Assembly: GCA_028023455.1 (NCBI GenBank)
Contig: JAQFVV010000014.1
Span: 4,157,336 to 4,221,335 of the forward strand
Length of the DNA stretch: 64,000 nt
Source: Epiperipatus broadwayi
Lineage: Eukaryota; Onychophora; Udeonychophora; Euonychophora; Peripatidae
Direction: 5' to 3'
This document shows positions 23,701 through 34,885 of the stretch, in pieces. Within the stretch, counting starts at the first letter, position 1. Every line of letters begins with the position of its first letter. Under the pieces are notes generated by a model. It was not told the DNA's origin. It was given only the letters and a program-made list of their open reading frames with translations, and made no database searches. A program made the translations under genes and the position numbers.

Positions 23701-25373
23701 AAAATAAAACAAATAAAAGTATTGATAAAGTGTATAAGAAGGTGTAAATGGTATGATATATTCTTATTTTTATTTCAAACTTTTAGTTTACCCTAATGGA
23801 GAGGAAAAAACACCCAAGAAAATGAATTTCTTTGGAAACAAAAATTTCAATTTTAGATCACTTAGCGAAATGGGAGGGATCAACAGTGATTGGAAAACGC
23901 TTTAGTTGTATTTCCTCTTGACTTCATTTAAGAAAAGCTACAGTACCTACATCACATCATATCATGACAAATCTGATGTCTCAAATAGCGATAATGATTA
24001 AAATACTATACATGTATGAAAAAAAATGTAAATTATGCATAAAAATATATTGTTTTGAATAAAATTAAATACTGTAGTTAATAAAAAAAGTTTGTCTTGT
24101 ATCAATTTTTTTTCAAATTTGAAATTTTTTATTAGTCATATTTTTTTTTTAATGTGAATTTTAAAGTAATTTTGCGTTGTTGCTTTGCTTTTATGTGATT
24201 TTCGAAAATTACAATAACCTATCCCCCATTTTTCAAGGTAAGTTAGGTCTATTTTTGTGCGATTTTTTTGTGCATGTTTTCTGGGGAACCTATCTATCAC
24301 ATAAAATGAGATCCAGGTGTATATACAAAATTTGAAGACATATCCCCCCCCAAAAAGGAATATTTTATTTATTACATGCACAGACGAATACATAATTACT
24401 GTTAAATTGCAATTAATATATGTAATAAATATATTATGGTAATGTTCCAGTTTTAAGAATTAAATAATCAATAAATTGCAGAAGAGCTAATAATTACTGC
24501 CATGTAATCATTATCAATTATGTATAAATAAAAAACAGACACATTAACTATCATAATTCACTATTTCAGTTCCCTTATAGAATACCTATAAAAAGAAAAA
24601 CCTTACACTGGCCATATGATATCGTTGAAGTATATATATATATAAATGTAGAGAATTTTTAGATTTATTTAATAAAGCAAGATTTGGTTAAAAAAAAAGC
24701 AATTTTGAAAAACAATTTTTTTTTTGTAGATGTATTAAATAGTATTGTTATCAATTTTGTACCATAATACTTAAAATTTTACTTTTTAATTTTTATTTAT
24801 TTAAACTTATAAATAGTTAGAAATTACTCATTTTACCAGAGTGATGAGTTCATTGTCCCTATCTATAAACTGGGCTCAAAGACAGCAGTTATATTTTTTA
24901 GGCTTAAGATTTAATTTTTAGACAGGTGGCTCATAGCCAAACAAATTAACTTTTTAATATTACTCACTAAATGGTTATATAGTCAATGTTGGTACAGAGT
25001 AAAACAAGAATAAAAAAAAAACCCTCTCAAAATATTATTCCATATAAATGGAAAGGCAGGTAAGTAATGCTTATTCATTTACTGAAGAAATCGTTGCTTT
25101 GGAGTGGAGTACTTAAAGACAATTCGCATATCAACAGTTATTATCTATTTAATATTTACACGTTTAATTTTTCTATAATTATTTTTTCTTTTAATCATTC
25201 AGCACTTTCTTAACTGAAGAATAATATGTCTATATATATATATATAAACATATTGAATATATATATCAAAATATATTTTTTCTCAGTATAAATCTAAAGT
25301 GATTTATATTACTGTTTTGTATAATAAAAATTAAAAAAAAATTTTTTTTTTAAAAAAAGGAAAAAAATCCTAC

Positions 25374-25698
25374 CCTTTCTCTTTTGGGTTTAACATCTTT
25401 AAAAACGGCACAATATCCTAAGACAGCCTCAACGAATTTTAAAAGTCCGGCTCCAGCTCGACTCACACTTTGCATCTGATCTACTGTCACATCACTTTCC
25501 TTAAGAATACTTTTAACTGCTGTCACTTGTTTACCTGAAATATTATCGACATCCAAGTCTTGTAAAGTGCGAATAAAAGATGGATCAGACATTAGACCTT
25601 TTGCAGCTTTCCAAGAGGGAGGGTCTTTAATTCCTCTCAGTAATACAACAATGCATTCACTAACTGTCTGAACGGCTCTTGGTGGTTTAGCAAAAGAT
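25374..25698 (-). CDS. DNAH10: Axonemal dynein heavy chain, microtubule-binding-domain exon (DNAH10-like)
   Basis: This 325-nt exon runs on the minus strand from acceptor TATATAG (25699-25705) to donor AGG/GTAGGA (25373). Its first base completes the arginine codon left open by the coil-1 exon. It carries the stalk tip that binds microtubules: [10 protein letters not shown] at the start, then [13 protein letters not shown], an I-S-G-K-Q-V stretch, [19 protein letters not shown], and [10 protein letters not shown] at the end. These are the standard landmarks of the domain, in order and at normal spacing, without stops. One exon holds nearly the entire domain. Confidence 0.92.
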
Positions 25699-26705
25699 CT
25701 ATATAATAAAAGACATAAAATTAGAATTTATTATAATATTCAATACGTTTAAAATATATGAAAAATATATTTTTCTTTAGATATTTAATAAAATACTTTG
25801 TAATACTACCTGTATTTAGATATTTAACAAAATATTTTATAAAACAACTCTGTTGTGCTAGTTTTAGTTATTGGCTACAATGTAATATACTTTAGACTAA
25901 AATTTTAATAATAGGCACTTCTCTTACTGCCCCTTTAATTGCAATAAATAGTCCCTCAATTCCAGTTATAAATAAAATCTATGCTATGTAATATTAACTT
26001 AACTGCAATTTAATAACCTACCTGCAAGTTATGTAGTAATAATAAAAATTTGAACATAGTCATTATAATCGCAAAACTTATCCTAATTATAATAATAAAC
26101 AATTTTATTCTACTAAAATTTTGAATGAATCAGTTCTTCCAAATTTTTGTGCTTCCTTTCACAATTTGACATTAATTAATAGTGCAGCTAAAAATGCTGA
26201 TATTTTATGACTTTTATAGATATTAGATATATATAAAGATTGCAAAGAGAAATAAAGAATTTCAGAACATAATGATTAGTGTATCTGCCAATGACATTAG
26301 CCACTTGAAGTTTGAATATGGCCACATTAGTATTGATAGTTTGTTAGGCCAAAGATAGATGTTTTTTTGTGGTAAAGATATACAACCTAACAATGGGTAT
26401 CTAATTATTCTTAGTTAGAAGGTAAAGGTTATGTTGTTGATGTGATGATGATGTGCGAAGCATAAAAAATAAATATATATATATAACCTTCGCTACAGTT
26501 GAGAAAGATATTGTCCTACTACAAGCACTGAACTCTGGCTTCATCTAAAGTATATATATATATTGAATTGTAAGTTTTCATTTAATGAGATAAAACAAAT
26601 GAAATTAAACAGTGACATTAATTTAACAGACTCAACCTTTTTTTAAAAACTTCTTTGAAAATTAAATTTTTCTGAGCTTCTGATATTAACTATAACACAA
26701 AGCAA

Positions 26706-26805
26706 GCGTTGGTGGCCTAGTGGTTAGCATAGCTACCTTCCAAGCAGCTGGTCCGGGTTTGCTTCCCGGTCAACGCATTTGACATATGAAAAAAAAGCAT
26801 AAAAA
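26706..26805 (+). mobile_element. tRNA-Gly(TCC)-derived SINE, longest copy
   Basis: 26706-26777 reads as a near-complete tRNA-Gly(TCC). The acceptor halves GCGTTGG and TCAACGC are joined by a D arm with TAGTGGTTAGCAT, anticodon loop CTTCCAA, and T arm CCGGG/CCCGG. Differences from a working gene are an A-C mismatch in the anticodon stem and T loop TTTGCTT in place of TTCGATT, which weakens the B box. It is followed by TTTGACATAT and an A-rich tail, shared with the other copies. A functional tRNA gene is unlikely. No clear target duplication is seen for this copy. Confidence 0.8.
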
Positions 26806-27434
26806 AAAAAGTACAAGTCCATTAATAAGTTGCCTACTTTAAAACAAAAATCTTGGTATTATGGAAAATTATTTGGATTCATCTTTTACGATAGAACCAA
26901 GCTAAAATATTTTTGAATTTTTTTTATTTTTGTTAATTTGTAACAAAAATAAACTAACCTTACAAGTGCAAATGTTTTTGTCCCAAATGCAACTGATAAT
27001 CATTGCCCCACCCCCATTTTTTTTAAAAAAAAAAGAAAAGAAAAGCAGATTGCCTGCAACATTATTCTTCTTCTAAGAAAAATAATTTTTGTAAGTTCAC
27101 AATTGTTGGCAATAAAGTTTTTTTGTAAGTTTAAAAATTGATCAAGTGCAAAAGTACTTATAAATTTTCTTAACGTTTAACTGATGGTTTAACTGATGAA
27201 TTACTGCATGCATCCACACACACAACACAGATAAATAAAAACATTCCAAAATGGATTTGTCTAATCAAAAGGTATAGTTAATTTCTAATATTTTTTTAGA
27301 ATCTTAGAATAATGGCAGGATCTGGAATTTAAATGTCAAATGAATAAAATAAAAGAATTTATTTAGATCACAGTAGTTTAGATTTTCTTTTCAGGTCAAC
27401 AATTAATTGGCTCATTTGTGATGTACTAATATAT

Positions 27435-27620
27435 TGTAACGGAATAGCGTTACATGGGATTTGAACCCAGGCATATGAGGTTATATTCAACATATATGTA
27501 ATTGACGAATGAATGACAGGAACAAAACTTTAAAAAGCTTAATAAACGAGAAACGCCGTTTCTAAAGCTGATCGCAGCTATATAAGAGTACCTGTAAAAT
27601 TTATTGAAATAAAAAGTAAA
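27435..27620 (+). other. LTR-like fragment (uncertain)
   Basis: TGTAACGGAATAGCGTTACA (27435-27454) is followed by TGGGATTTGAACCC. Many Ty3-type LTRs begin TGTAACG, and a TATAAGAG box lies near 27581. No partner LTR is seen, so this is only a suggestion. Confidence 0.25.
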
Positions 27621-27810
27621 GAGTTTTTTATTTATTTTGTTTTTTTTAAGAATAAATCTTTAATCATAGTTGTAAGTTTTTTGCAGTTTTAGTAAATAAA
27701 GTGAGTGCTTGACATATAAATCTGAACGAAAAAGGGGGAACAATTTTTTAAAAATCATGTGATTAATTACATAGTATGTCTTCTCCTTTCCTTTCATTAA
27801 TTTTTCTACA

Positions 27811-27886
27811 TTTTTTTTTATATGTCAAAGCATTGACCGGGAAGCGAAGGCAGCTATGCTAACCGCTAGGCCACCAATGCCTGACG
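27811..27886 (-). mobile_element. tRNA-Gly-derived SINE with 14-base target duplication
   Basis: On the minus strand it reads GCATTGGTGGCCTAGCGGTT (27880 down), the tRNA body with an internal deletion after the anticodon loop, then TTTGACATAT and an A tail. The word TAATTTTTCTACAT occurs on both sides (27798-27811 and 27887-27900), a 14-base target duplication showing that it arrived by retroposition. Confidence 0.88.
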
Positions 27887-28537
27887 TAATTTTTCTACAT
27901 TGATTATATTATTACTAATATAAACAAATAATAATGACATGGTCTCTATGCGTACAATGCAAATGCAATAACTTCATTATTCAATGTTTCCAAATAGCTG
28001 ACAGTTTTGCTTTAATTAAAAATATTTTTTTCTCAAAATTGAATTATAAGGACAACTAATTTCTTAACAAGACTGTTGGATAGCTAAAACTATGATATAT
28101 TTTAGGAGAACTTGAATAATAAAGTACTGATTTGCATTCTGTGAAGTTCATCAAATGATGTTTGAGATTTGAAGTAGCAGGTTGATCAGAATCATTAATG
28201 AAAAGAAGATTATTTGTTATAGTTAACTGAGAAAAAGTTTATTTTTTACTTTTATAATCAGATGGAAATCTCAAATCTACCATTTTAACATATTGTTAAA
28301 CTGCAAAAGGAATATATCAATTTAAAGAAAAATATGATGCAGTTGAAGTATAAACATTTATTAAAACATAGTAACTAATAGTGTGAATGGTATTTTGTAA
28401 AAGGACAGCTTAAAATTTTAAATTGCTAAGTAAATTATAATTGATGAAGTTAATAAAAATCTGCAAAATATTAAACAATTTCTTTCAAAATTAAATCATA
28501 TAAAATACAATAGATATAAAAAACATATAATTAATAC

Positions 28538-28869
28538 CTGATTTCTGTAACATCTGATTTGTCTAAATCCTCAAGAGCCAATTTTGCAGCTTCTAGAGCT
28601 GGAAGAGCTTCGACTAAAGCTTCTTCAGCAACTACTTTTTCTCGAGAAATTATTTTATTTTGTTCATCCAATTCTTTACCCTTTGCTACAGCTAATGTTT
28701 TTTTTTCTTTTGCTGTTTTGGTTCCTGATGTTATTTCCTCTAAAAGTTTTTCACATGCTTCAGTTTTCTGAATTACAACTTTCTTTTGAATGGCTAATTT
28801 CTCATTAAGAAATGTAAGAGCTTCACTAGCTTCAGCAATTTTATCCAAGCCTCCCAACAAACGCTGGCA
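28538..28869 (-). CDS. DNAH10: Axonemal dynein heavy chain, stalk coil 1 exon (DNAH10-like)
   Basis: This 332-nt exon on the minus strand is bounded by acceptor GTTTAG (28870-28875) and donor AG/GTATTA (28537). It enters in phase 0 and leaves two bases into an arginine codon. It encodes the outgoing coiled coil of the stalk: CQRLLGGLDKIAEASEAL, a long charged helix, then E-A-L-P-A-L-E-A-A and DKSDVTEIR, the nearly invariant end of coil 1. The reading frame is open throughout. Together with the coil-2 exon it would form the antiparallel stalk that signals between the motor ring and the microtubule-binding tip. Confidence 0.93.
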
Positions 28870-29051
28870 CTAAACAAAAAAAAAATTACCATTTACTAAT
28901 AAACATAATATTTGAAAACCAAGCACACTTCATAAACCTGGAGCTTAATTGTAAGTATAGGGGATTTGAACTCAGATTTTCAAGCATCCTTCAACTATCC
29001 ACTCTATCTCATACAACTGATACACATGACCAGACACATGTAGAAAAGATA

Positions 29052-29112
29052 AATAATCACCAATATATGTATTTCGTGCTAAACCAGCACTCATCAGTTG
29101 GTCCAGATTATT
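29052..29112 (-). ncRNA. Hammerhead ribozyme (complete core, short stem III)
   Basis: The minus strand contains CTGATGA (29097-29091), then stem II GTGCT-GGTTT-AGCAC (29090-29076) with a perfect five-pair stem and the preferred G-C closing pair, then GAAA (29075-29072). A tiny stem III follows (AT/AT, 29072-29065), with cleavage expected after A at 29064. Stem I pairs ACCAA (29102-29098) with TTGGT (29063-29059). After a TGG bulge it continues as AATAATC (29112-29106) with GATTATT (29058-29052). All conserved core bases are present. The very short stem III matches hammerheads of Penelope-like elements. Confidence 0.75.
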
Positions 29113-29359
29113 ATCTACCACACACATATATATAATCAGTGCTCAGTTTATATTAAGATAACAAATCTTCATACTTTAATGGACAGGCTTCAATCTACTC
29201 CAACCTCCAACTTTTCAGCTATCTATATCATTGAAAATCTTATGATGAAAACCCAAATTCCATGCTGATGTCAATGTTACTGCCTCGCTGATGTTGAATA
29301 AATTGAAGCCTGTCCATTAAAGTATAAAGATTTGCTATCTTAATATAAACTGAGCACTG

Positions 29360-29392
<33 letters not shown>

Positions 29393-29411
29393 GTGTGTGT
29401 GTGTGGGAAAT

Positions 29412-29473
29412 GTTAATCTGTACAAACTGATGAATGCTGGTTTAGCACAAAATACGAATATTGGTAATTATTT
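29412..29473 (+). ncRNA. Second hammerhead-like sequence, core mutated
   Basis: This is the inverted partner of the sequence at 29052-29112. CTGATGA is intact (29427-29433) and stem II is nearly intact (ATGCTGGTTTAGCAC). The GAAA core reads AAAA because base 29449 is A where the essential G is expected. It is probably inactive. Confidence 0.65.
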
Positions 29474-31864
29474 ATCTTTTCTACATGTGTGTAGTCAGGT
29501 GTATCAGCTGTATGAAATAGTGTGAATAGTTGAACGGTACTTAAAAATCTGAGTTCAAATCCCCTATACTTATAATAAATGTAATGTACTTTTTTTATTA
29601 CTTATAAAGTATTAACAATACTATAACAACTCAATCAAGGAAATCCACTCCTTTTATTTTTGAACTAGAATGTGAAAAGTTTCCATTATATTGTGCATTC
29701 ACTTTCTGTATTAAAAGAATAAAAAGTGAATTTTTGTATTGCAGCAATAAAATATATATATATATATATAATGCCCAGTATATGCAGAATGGCAGACTTT
29801 GGAGCTCAAAGAATATATATATCAAGGCCAATGCTGTCACTTCTATCACTCAAATTTCTTATGAATTTCTGCACAATAATGCCATTACATTATTTATTTA
29901 ATATAAGAACAAAAGAAAATATGATTAATTTAATAATATTATGATATAATATATTATTGGTATCAGGAAAGTAAAATAGAGAGATGGCTATTTCAAAATT
30001 TTATTTTTATTTAATATCATATGATAAAAAAAAACTCAAAGATTAAATCAAACTAATCAATAGGCACAGTTTTTTAATATTTATTTAACAGAAATTTACA
30101 AAATATAATATCTTGTATGAGAATGGTGTACCTAAAGAGCAGAGATTGTTTATGAAATGTATAATAAGAAATAATACTCTGACTTTCTGCATTGGTGGAT
30201 GTTTGTAATATGGTATGAGGGGATGCACTAATTAAACCAAATAAGAAAGTATAAAATCATACACAAACATTATATACATCAATTCAAGTAAACAAGTAAT
30301 CTTTTTTATTTTATAATAAAGTTTGAAAGAACTATTGTTTATATAGCATATATTTGAGATGAATATAACAAACTTTATATATGCTCACTATTAAATATTT
30401 TTATTTAAATGCGGATCGCTAAATTTTATTAATATTTGAAATTTGATAAATTATGAAAAAAAAAAAGGAACGCTCATTCCTGTTAAAATAGTTTAAAAGT
30501 CAAGTACTGTCATATGGCATATGTAATCGGAATTGTCTGTTCTATCACATAAGCCCCAACTAAAATGGAAAAATTAAGGTCATACAATTTGAATCTTAAC
30601 TTATTCTGAATCCCCTTTTTTTCAATTCATTACTCAATTAATTTTCCTATTTTATTATTATAAGAACTTTTTTTTTATATATTTATAGGGATATGTTTTC
30701 ATTTTTATTTGTTATTAGGAAAAATGCACTTTTTAATTGAGAGACAAAAAATATTTTTACTGAAAGATCAGAGAAGTCTAACTGCATTTCAATTCCCAGA
30801 ACTACTAGTAAATTATTATCTTGAGGATAAACAAATCTGTTTGGTGAGTATCATCTTTTGCTTTATTATTTCTTTTTCATGATTGTTTTATCATTTACTA
30901 TTTTAATTATTAACCAAGAAACAATTAATTCCTAAATATTATTAATATTATTATGCAAGGTGCTGCTTAAGAGAAATTTATTTAAGTCATAATCTTTCAC
31001 TATAATTGATGGTAAAAAAAATGTTGCATTTACAATAAATAATAAAGGTAAAACAGTCTTGAATAGACCACTGCATAGCAAAAGAATTATCCAAAAAAAT
31101 CTAGCAAAAGAAACAGTGAAGAAGAGCTTTACCCACTGGACTTTCCAATGGTCATATTGGAAGCATTGGATCAGTCTTCAATAACTTATTTTATCTTTCA
31201 GTTAAAAATATCTATATATCTATTTATAATATAGAATAGATAGATGAGCTGGCTATTATCCCACTATCACAAAGCAAATAAATTAAACTTGAACTGAACT
31301 TGAAAAAAATTAAAGTTTTAACAACCTGGATTAAATCCAAGGACTAGCATGGGCCGATGGATGCATTATCCATTTCAGCAAAAAGGCTTTTAATTTACAA
31401 AGGGTAGTTAATTAAAATACACTATATTTATGCATTCTTATAGCTTTTCAATAAATATTTCATTACCTGTACCACAGCTGCAAAACAATAAAATAAAAGA
31501 TGGATTCTCATGTTTTTACTAATATTGCAAGCTATGACAAATAATAATATATAAATTGCTTAGTAAGTTTTTAATAATCTTATTATAAATCAGCCAGGAC
31601 TTACGTTTAAAGTTAGTTTAATAATTATTTATTTTGTATCGTCAATCAAATAATCCATCCCCACAAATATATTAATATAAATAACTAAAACCTACAAAAT
31701 TTCATTTAAATTCTGAACATTCAAATGATAAATATGCAGCTGATGTTAATTTAATAGTTTTCAATTTTTAATCACTTACAAAACACTTTATGGAGAGAAA
31801 TGTTACCAGTATCTAGTAATATCAGCAATTAAAAATACTTATAAAGTTAAAAATATATATATAC

Positions 31865-32062
31865 CTGAGCCTGAACAAAAGCGTCTTTTTCTGTCAACAG
31901 GGATAAATATTTCTTTATAAAGTCGATATAATTTTTTGGTGTTACGTAATTGTTTCGTCGAAGTTTTAATAAAAATTCTTTGGTATAACTATCCACGGAT
32001 TCATGAACCATAACAACATGTTCAATAATAGGTTCACGGTGAATTTCAGGAATTCGTGGATT
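31865..32062 (-). CDS. DNAH10: Axonemal dynein heavy chain, AAA4-to-stalk linker exon (DNAH10-like)
   Basis: This 198-nt exon codes for exactly 66 residues in phase 0, between acceptor TTTTTTAG (32063) and donor CAG/GTAT (31864). It carries the helix after AAA4: H-x-x-V-x-S-Y-T-K-E-F followed by the well-known LRRNNYVTPKNYIDFIKKYL, which leads into the stalk. The join with the AAA4 exon (F-L-A-E then N-P-R-I-P) and with coil 1 (V-Q-A-Q then C-Q-R-L) is seamless, which confirms exon order. No stops or unusual residues are seen. Confidence 0.92.
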
Positions 32063-32576
32063 CTAAAAAATAAAAAAATAAAAAAACATGAAGATATGCT
32101 TTGTTAATGTAAATAAATTATTGTAATATCTATTATAAAGAAATTTATACACTTATTATTTAAAGAAGTTTTGTAAAGCTAAAGACTATAATATTAGGTT
32201 TTAATGTTTCATTGCTTATTTTATCAGATATGAAAAATTACATAATTTCTAAAAAAATATCTAATTAAATAAAGGATGCATTAATACTTTACATGATATT
32301 CTCAAAAGTTTAATAATTAGTTATTATAATTACAATTTTGATTATATTGTGTACATTATTTGATACAGTTAAAAGACTTTTTAAAAATAGCAATAGATTA
32401 TTTTTGAATAAAATTTATTTCTATATTAGTTTATTATTTATAATAAATAATAACTTTACACTATAAAATATATATATACATTTTTCACCCATTCAAAAAC
32501 TAATAATAATAATAAAAAGAAGAAAAAGAAGATGAACAAGAAAAAGGAGAATGAGGCAGAGGAAGAGAATGAGGAG

Positions 32577-32720
<144 letters not shown>

Positions 32721-32804
32721 TAGTGGCAATAGTAGTAGTGGTAGCAGTAGCAGTAGTAATAGTTGTTCTGCAGAGAGCAGTCTAGTTGTTTACGACTATG
32801 GTTA

Positions 32805-33690
32805 ACAAGTTTTAGTTTTTTATGCTCCAAAAGTACTTGAAACCTAGGTCTGACAAGATAAAAATCTTATCCTGATATACTTTTTTCAATTTCCAATGAA
32901 TTGATAACTAATTAATAATTTTGTTACATTTTTCATTCAAAATTTCATTTAAAATCAAGTTACCCAATAATAATTTGGAAAACAATGTGGTGACAAAATT
33001 TTATCACATGACCAGAAAAAGCCTGCTGCCAATATTACCAGTTCAAAGTTTCAAAGTCCAAAGCTCGGTCAAACATACACTTATTTTTAATTTTATTGTA
33101 AGAAATTCTGTTTGAAAAAAAAAAAAATTCAATTTCAAGTTCTGAAGGAAGCAGTTCATTTGCGCACAAAGAAGTTAACAAGCTTTGGTTTTGTATATTT
33201 AAAAAGGATTCAAAATTTTAGCTAATGGAAGGAAAAAACTACCTAATATATACCTTGTCCAATTTCCAATCAGTTGATAACTTACTTCTAACTTCGATTT
33301 ACATTTTTCATTCAAATTTTCAATTAAAATCTAGTTACTTAATGATAACTTTTTTAAAAAAGCCATACGAGCACAAAGTCTAAAGGAGTCCAAGATATGC
33401 TTATTTTTAATATTATTGTAGTAATGTTTGATCTTTGTTTAGTAATAAAAATTCAATCTCAAGTTTATCAGCTATCAGTTCACTTAGTCACAACCAAATT
33501 AACTAGCTCTGGGTTTTTTATGCTTATAAAATACTCAAAACCTTAGGATAAGGATAAAAAAAAAAACTAACATTACATACTTTTTTAAATTTCAATCAAT
33601 TGATAACTAATTTCCAATTCTGAATTATATTTTTCATTCAAATTTTCAATTTAAATCAAGTTACTAATGATAATTTCAAAAATGTAAGGC
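32805..33690 (+). repeat. Degenerate tandem array, period about 320-370 bases, nearly three units
   Basis: Units start near 32807, 33177 and 33499 with AACAAGTTTTAGTTTTTTAT-like words. Each contains a TTTCAATTTCCAAT-like segment, then TTGATAACTxA, CATTTTTCATTCAAA and AATCAAGTTAC in the same order. Copies are strongly diverged. The 64-codon open stretch at 32921 is part of the array and not a gene. Confidence 0.75.
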
Positions 33691-33699
33691 ATTTCCAAT

Positions 33700-34080
33700 A
33701 CCAATGCTGGGTCTAACCACCTACACAACATTCATAATATCTTGCTTCTTCTTGACCCTCTATTTATGAATCTCACACTTAAACCACACCAAAAGCCTCC
33801 CCCAGCTTCACTTCTAACATAGAGTCTGACCATCCTACCACAAATTCCAGTTCATCAATTACAAACAATTCTAACATAACTGCATCATCACCCTCCTCTG
33901 GAAATATGGACCCTCTACCCATAGATCTCATATTTAAAACTTATCAAAAGCCTTACCCAGCCAGATCCAGAGTCTAACCAACCTATCCAATTGCAATCAA
34001 TTTTAACATAGCTGTATCATTCCTCCCCCTCTGGAATACTTCATCTATTCAAATGCAACAGAAAACAGGTATTGTATAGT
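33700..34080 (+). repeat. Degenerate repeat pair, spacing about 147 bases
   Basis: GACCCTCTATTTATGAATCT near 33758 and GACCCTCTACCCATAGATCT near 33908 open similar segments containing CAAAAGCCT-CCCAGC and AACATAxCTG. This stretch is less AT-rich than its surroundings. Confidence 0.6.
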
Positions 34081-34309
34081 TAATAAAATCTCCTCACCAA
34101 TTGCAAAAACAATTCCACAATGCCTCATATCCATACCAAAACACTCTCAACCCACATCTCCAATAAAATTAAGAGAAATCTGATTACCCAAAGAAAATTT
34201 GGTACCCTTGCCACACTTCAATGAAAGTCACTGGCCCCTCACCTATGTTACTCAGGTAACCCAACTACATACAAAACTAAACATGGTTGCATGTGTAAAT
34301 ACAACAAAC

Positions 34310-34690
34310 AAGAGCATGTAAATATCATGTAATCTTGTGTAAATCAATAAATCAACTTTTACATACATAAACCTACAACTACTGATTGTCCATGAAACCA
34401 CAGCAATCCAAGGTATGTAAAACTCTTGAAACTATTCTACTGCTTGTAAAAATTTCTCCAGTTCTAGGTAAATTCATAAATCAACTTTTACATATGTAAA
34501 CCTACAACTATGGATTTCCCTTGAAACCAAAGCAAACCAAGCTGTGTAAAATCCTTGTAATTAATCACCAGCATGTAAAAATTTTTGTAATCTTTTGTAA
34601 ATCAACTTTTACATACCTAAACCTACATCTACAGTTTGCCTAAGTAATCACAGCAATCCAAGCTATGTAAAGCTCTTATAACTAATCCAC
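34310..34690 (+). repeat. Tandem array, unit about 120-130 bases, three copies
   Basis: TAAATCAACTTTTACATA followed by AAACCTACA occurs near 34348, 34477 and 34597. Each is followed by a C-A-GCAA-CCAAGC-TGTAAA block. Confidence 0.85.
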
Positions 34691-34885
34691 ATTCATAACT
34701 TAAAGGTGATCAATGGATAGACAGGCCCCAAAAAAATGGTGATCCAATGCAATGTTTATTAAAGGGAAGATAGTTTTTACACATAATAAAAATTATTACA
34801 TATTTAAAAAATTATTTTATTTGCAGATATGATATATTGTTTTACACTTAGTATAAATTAAGTCAAGAACAATTTCCTTAATTAA

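Larger units (their letters stand above)
22110..23765 (-). mobile_element. Penelope-like element, 5'-truncated, with inverted terminal segments
   Basis: The body on the minus strand encodes the end of a Penelope RT and a GIY-YIG endonuclease. About 57 bases at 22157-22213 recur inverted at about 23706-23763 (core CACCTTCTTATACACTTTAT and its inverse). A short inverted piece of the terminal repeat at the far end is a known oddity of Penelope-like insertions. A hammerhead-like motif on the same strand lies at 22220-22275, just after the coding part. Confidence 0.75.
21190..24325. mobile_element. Pogo/Tigger-like non-autonomous DNA element with nested insertions
   Basis: Terminal inverted repeats of 26 bases (21190-21215 and 24300-24325) differ at two positions. 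The left begins TATATACACCCGGGTCTC and the right ends GAGATCCAGGTGTATATA. The subterminal sequence (TTATGCGATTC on the left, GTGCGATTTTTTTGTGCATG on the right) resembles pogo/Tigger-family ends from memory. No transposase is readable. The interior has been invaded by a hairpin, a tandem duplication, a hAT-like MITE and a Penelope-like element. It lies within a dynein intron. The outer target duplication (TA) cannot be separated from the TA-rich TIR ends. Confidence 0.65.
18044..25373 (-). other. Dynein intron between the microtubule-binding-domain and coil-2 exons (7.33 kb)
   Basis: The minus-strand intron runs from donor AGG/GTAGGA at 25373 to acceptor at 18044. It carries the hairpin at 20107-20236, the pogo-like element at 21190-24325 and several small AT runs. 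Otherwise it is AT-rich non-coding sequence (18100-20100, 20240-21180 and 24330-25370 hold nothing more that I can support). Confidence 0.85.
25699..28537 (-). other. Dynein intron between coil-1 and microtubule-binding-domain exons (2.84 kb)
   Basis: It carries two tRNA-Gly-derived SINEs (26706 and 27811), short TA tracts near 26476 and 26551, and an LTR-like start at 27435. The remainder is AT-rich sequence without recognisable content. Confidence 0.85.
28948..29575. mobile_element. Inverted-repeat retroelement fragment carrying hammerhead sequences in both arms
   Basis: The left arm (28948 to about 29193) and right arm (about 29302-29575) are inverted copies around a spacer of about 108 bases. 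Examples are TTTAATGGACAGGCTTCAAT against ATTGAAGCCTGTCCATTAAA at the inner ends and AGTATAGGGGATTTGAACTC against GAGTTCAAATCCCCTATACT at the outer ends. Each arm holds a hammerhead-type sequence, pointing outward. A TA and TGTG tract occurs in the right arm. The arms also carry a GTTCAAATCCC word that looks like a pol III B box. No protein is encoded. It resembles Penelope-type terminal repeats or the small hammerhead-bearing retroelements called retrozymes. Confidence 0.7.
28870..31864 (-). other. Dynein intron between linker and coil-1 exons (3.0 kb)
   Basis: It contains the inverted-repeat element with hammerhead sequences (28948-29575), a short TA run near 29752-29770, and otherwise AT-rich sequence (29600-31860) with no further feature that I can support. 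Confidence 0.85.

Noticed and set aside
26706-26777. Functional tRNA-Gly(TCC) gene
   Set aside because: It has an anticodon-stem mismatch, an altered T loop and B box, and a trailer and A tail shared with retroposed copies elsewhere in the window, so it is a SINE copy.
28559-28808. Plus-strand frames over the dynein coil-1 exon
   Set aside because: They are antisense shadows. The minus-strand frame carries the dynein signature and correct splice sites.
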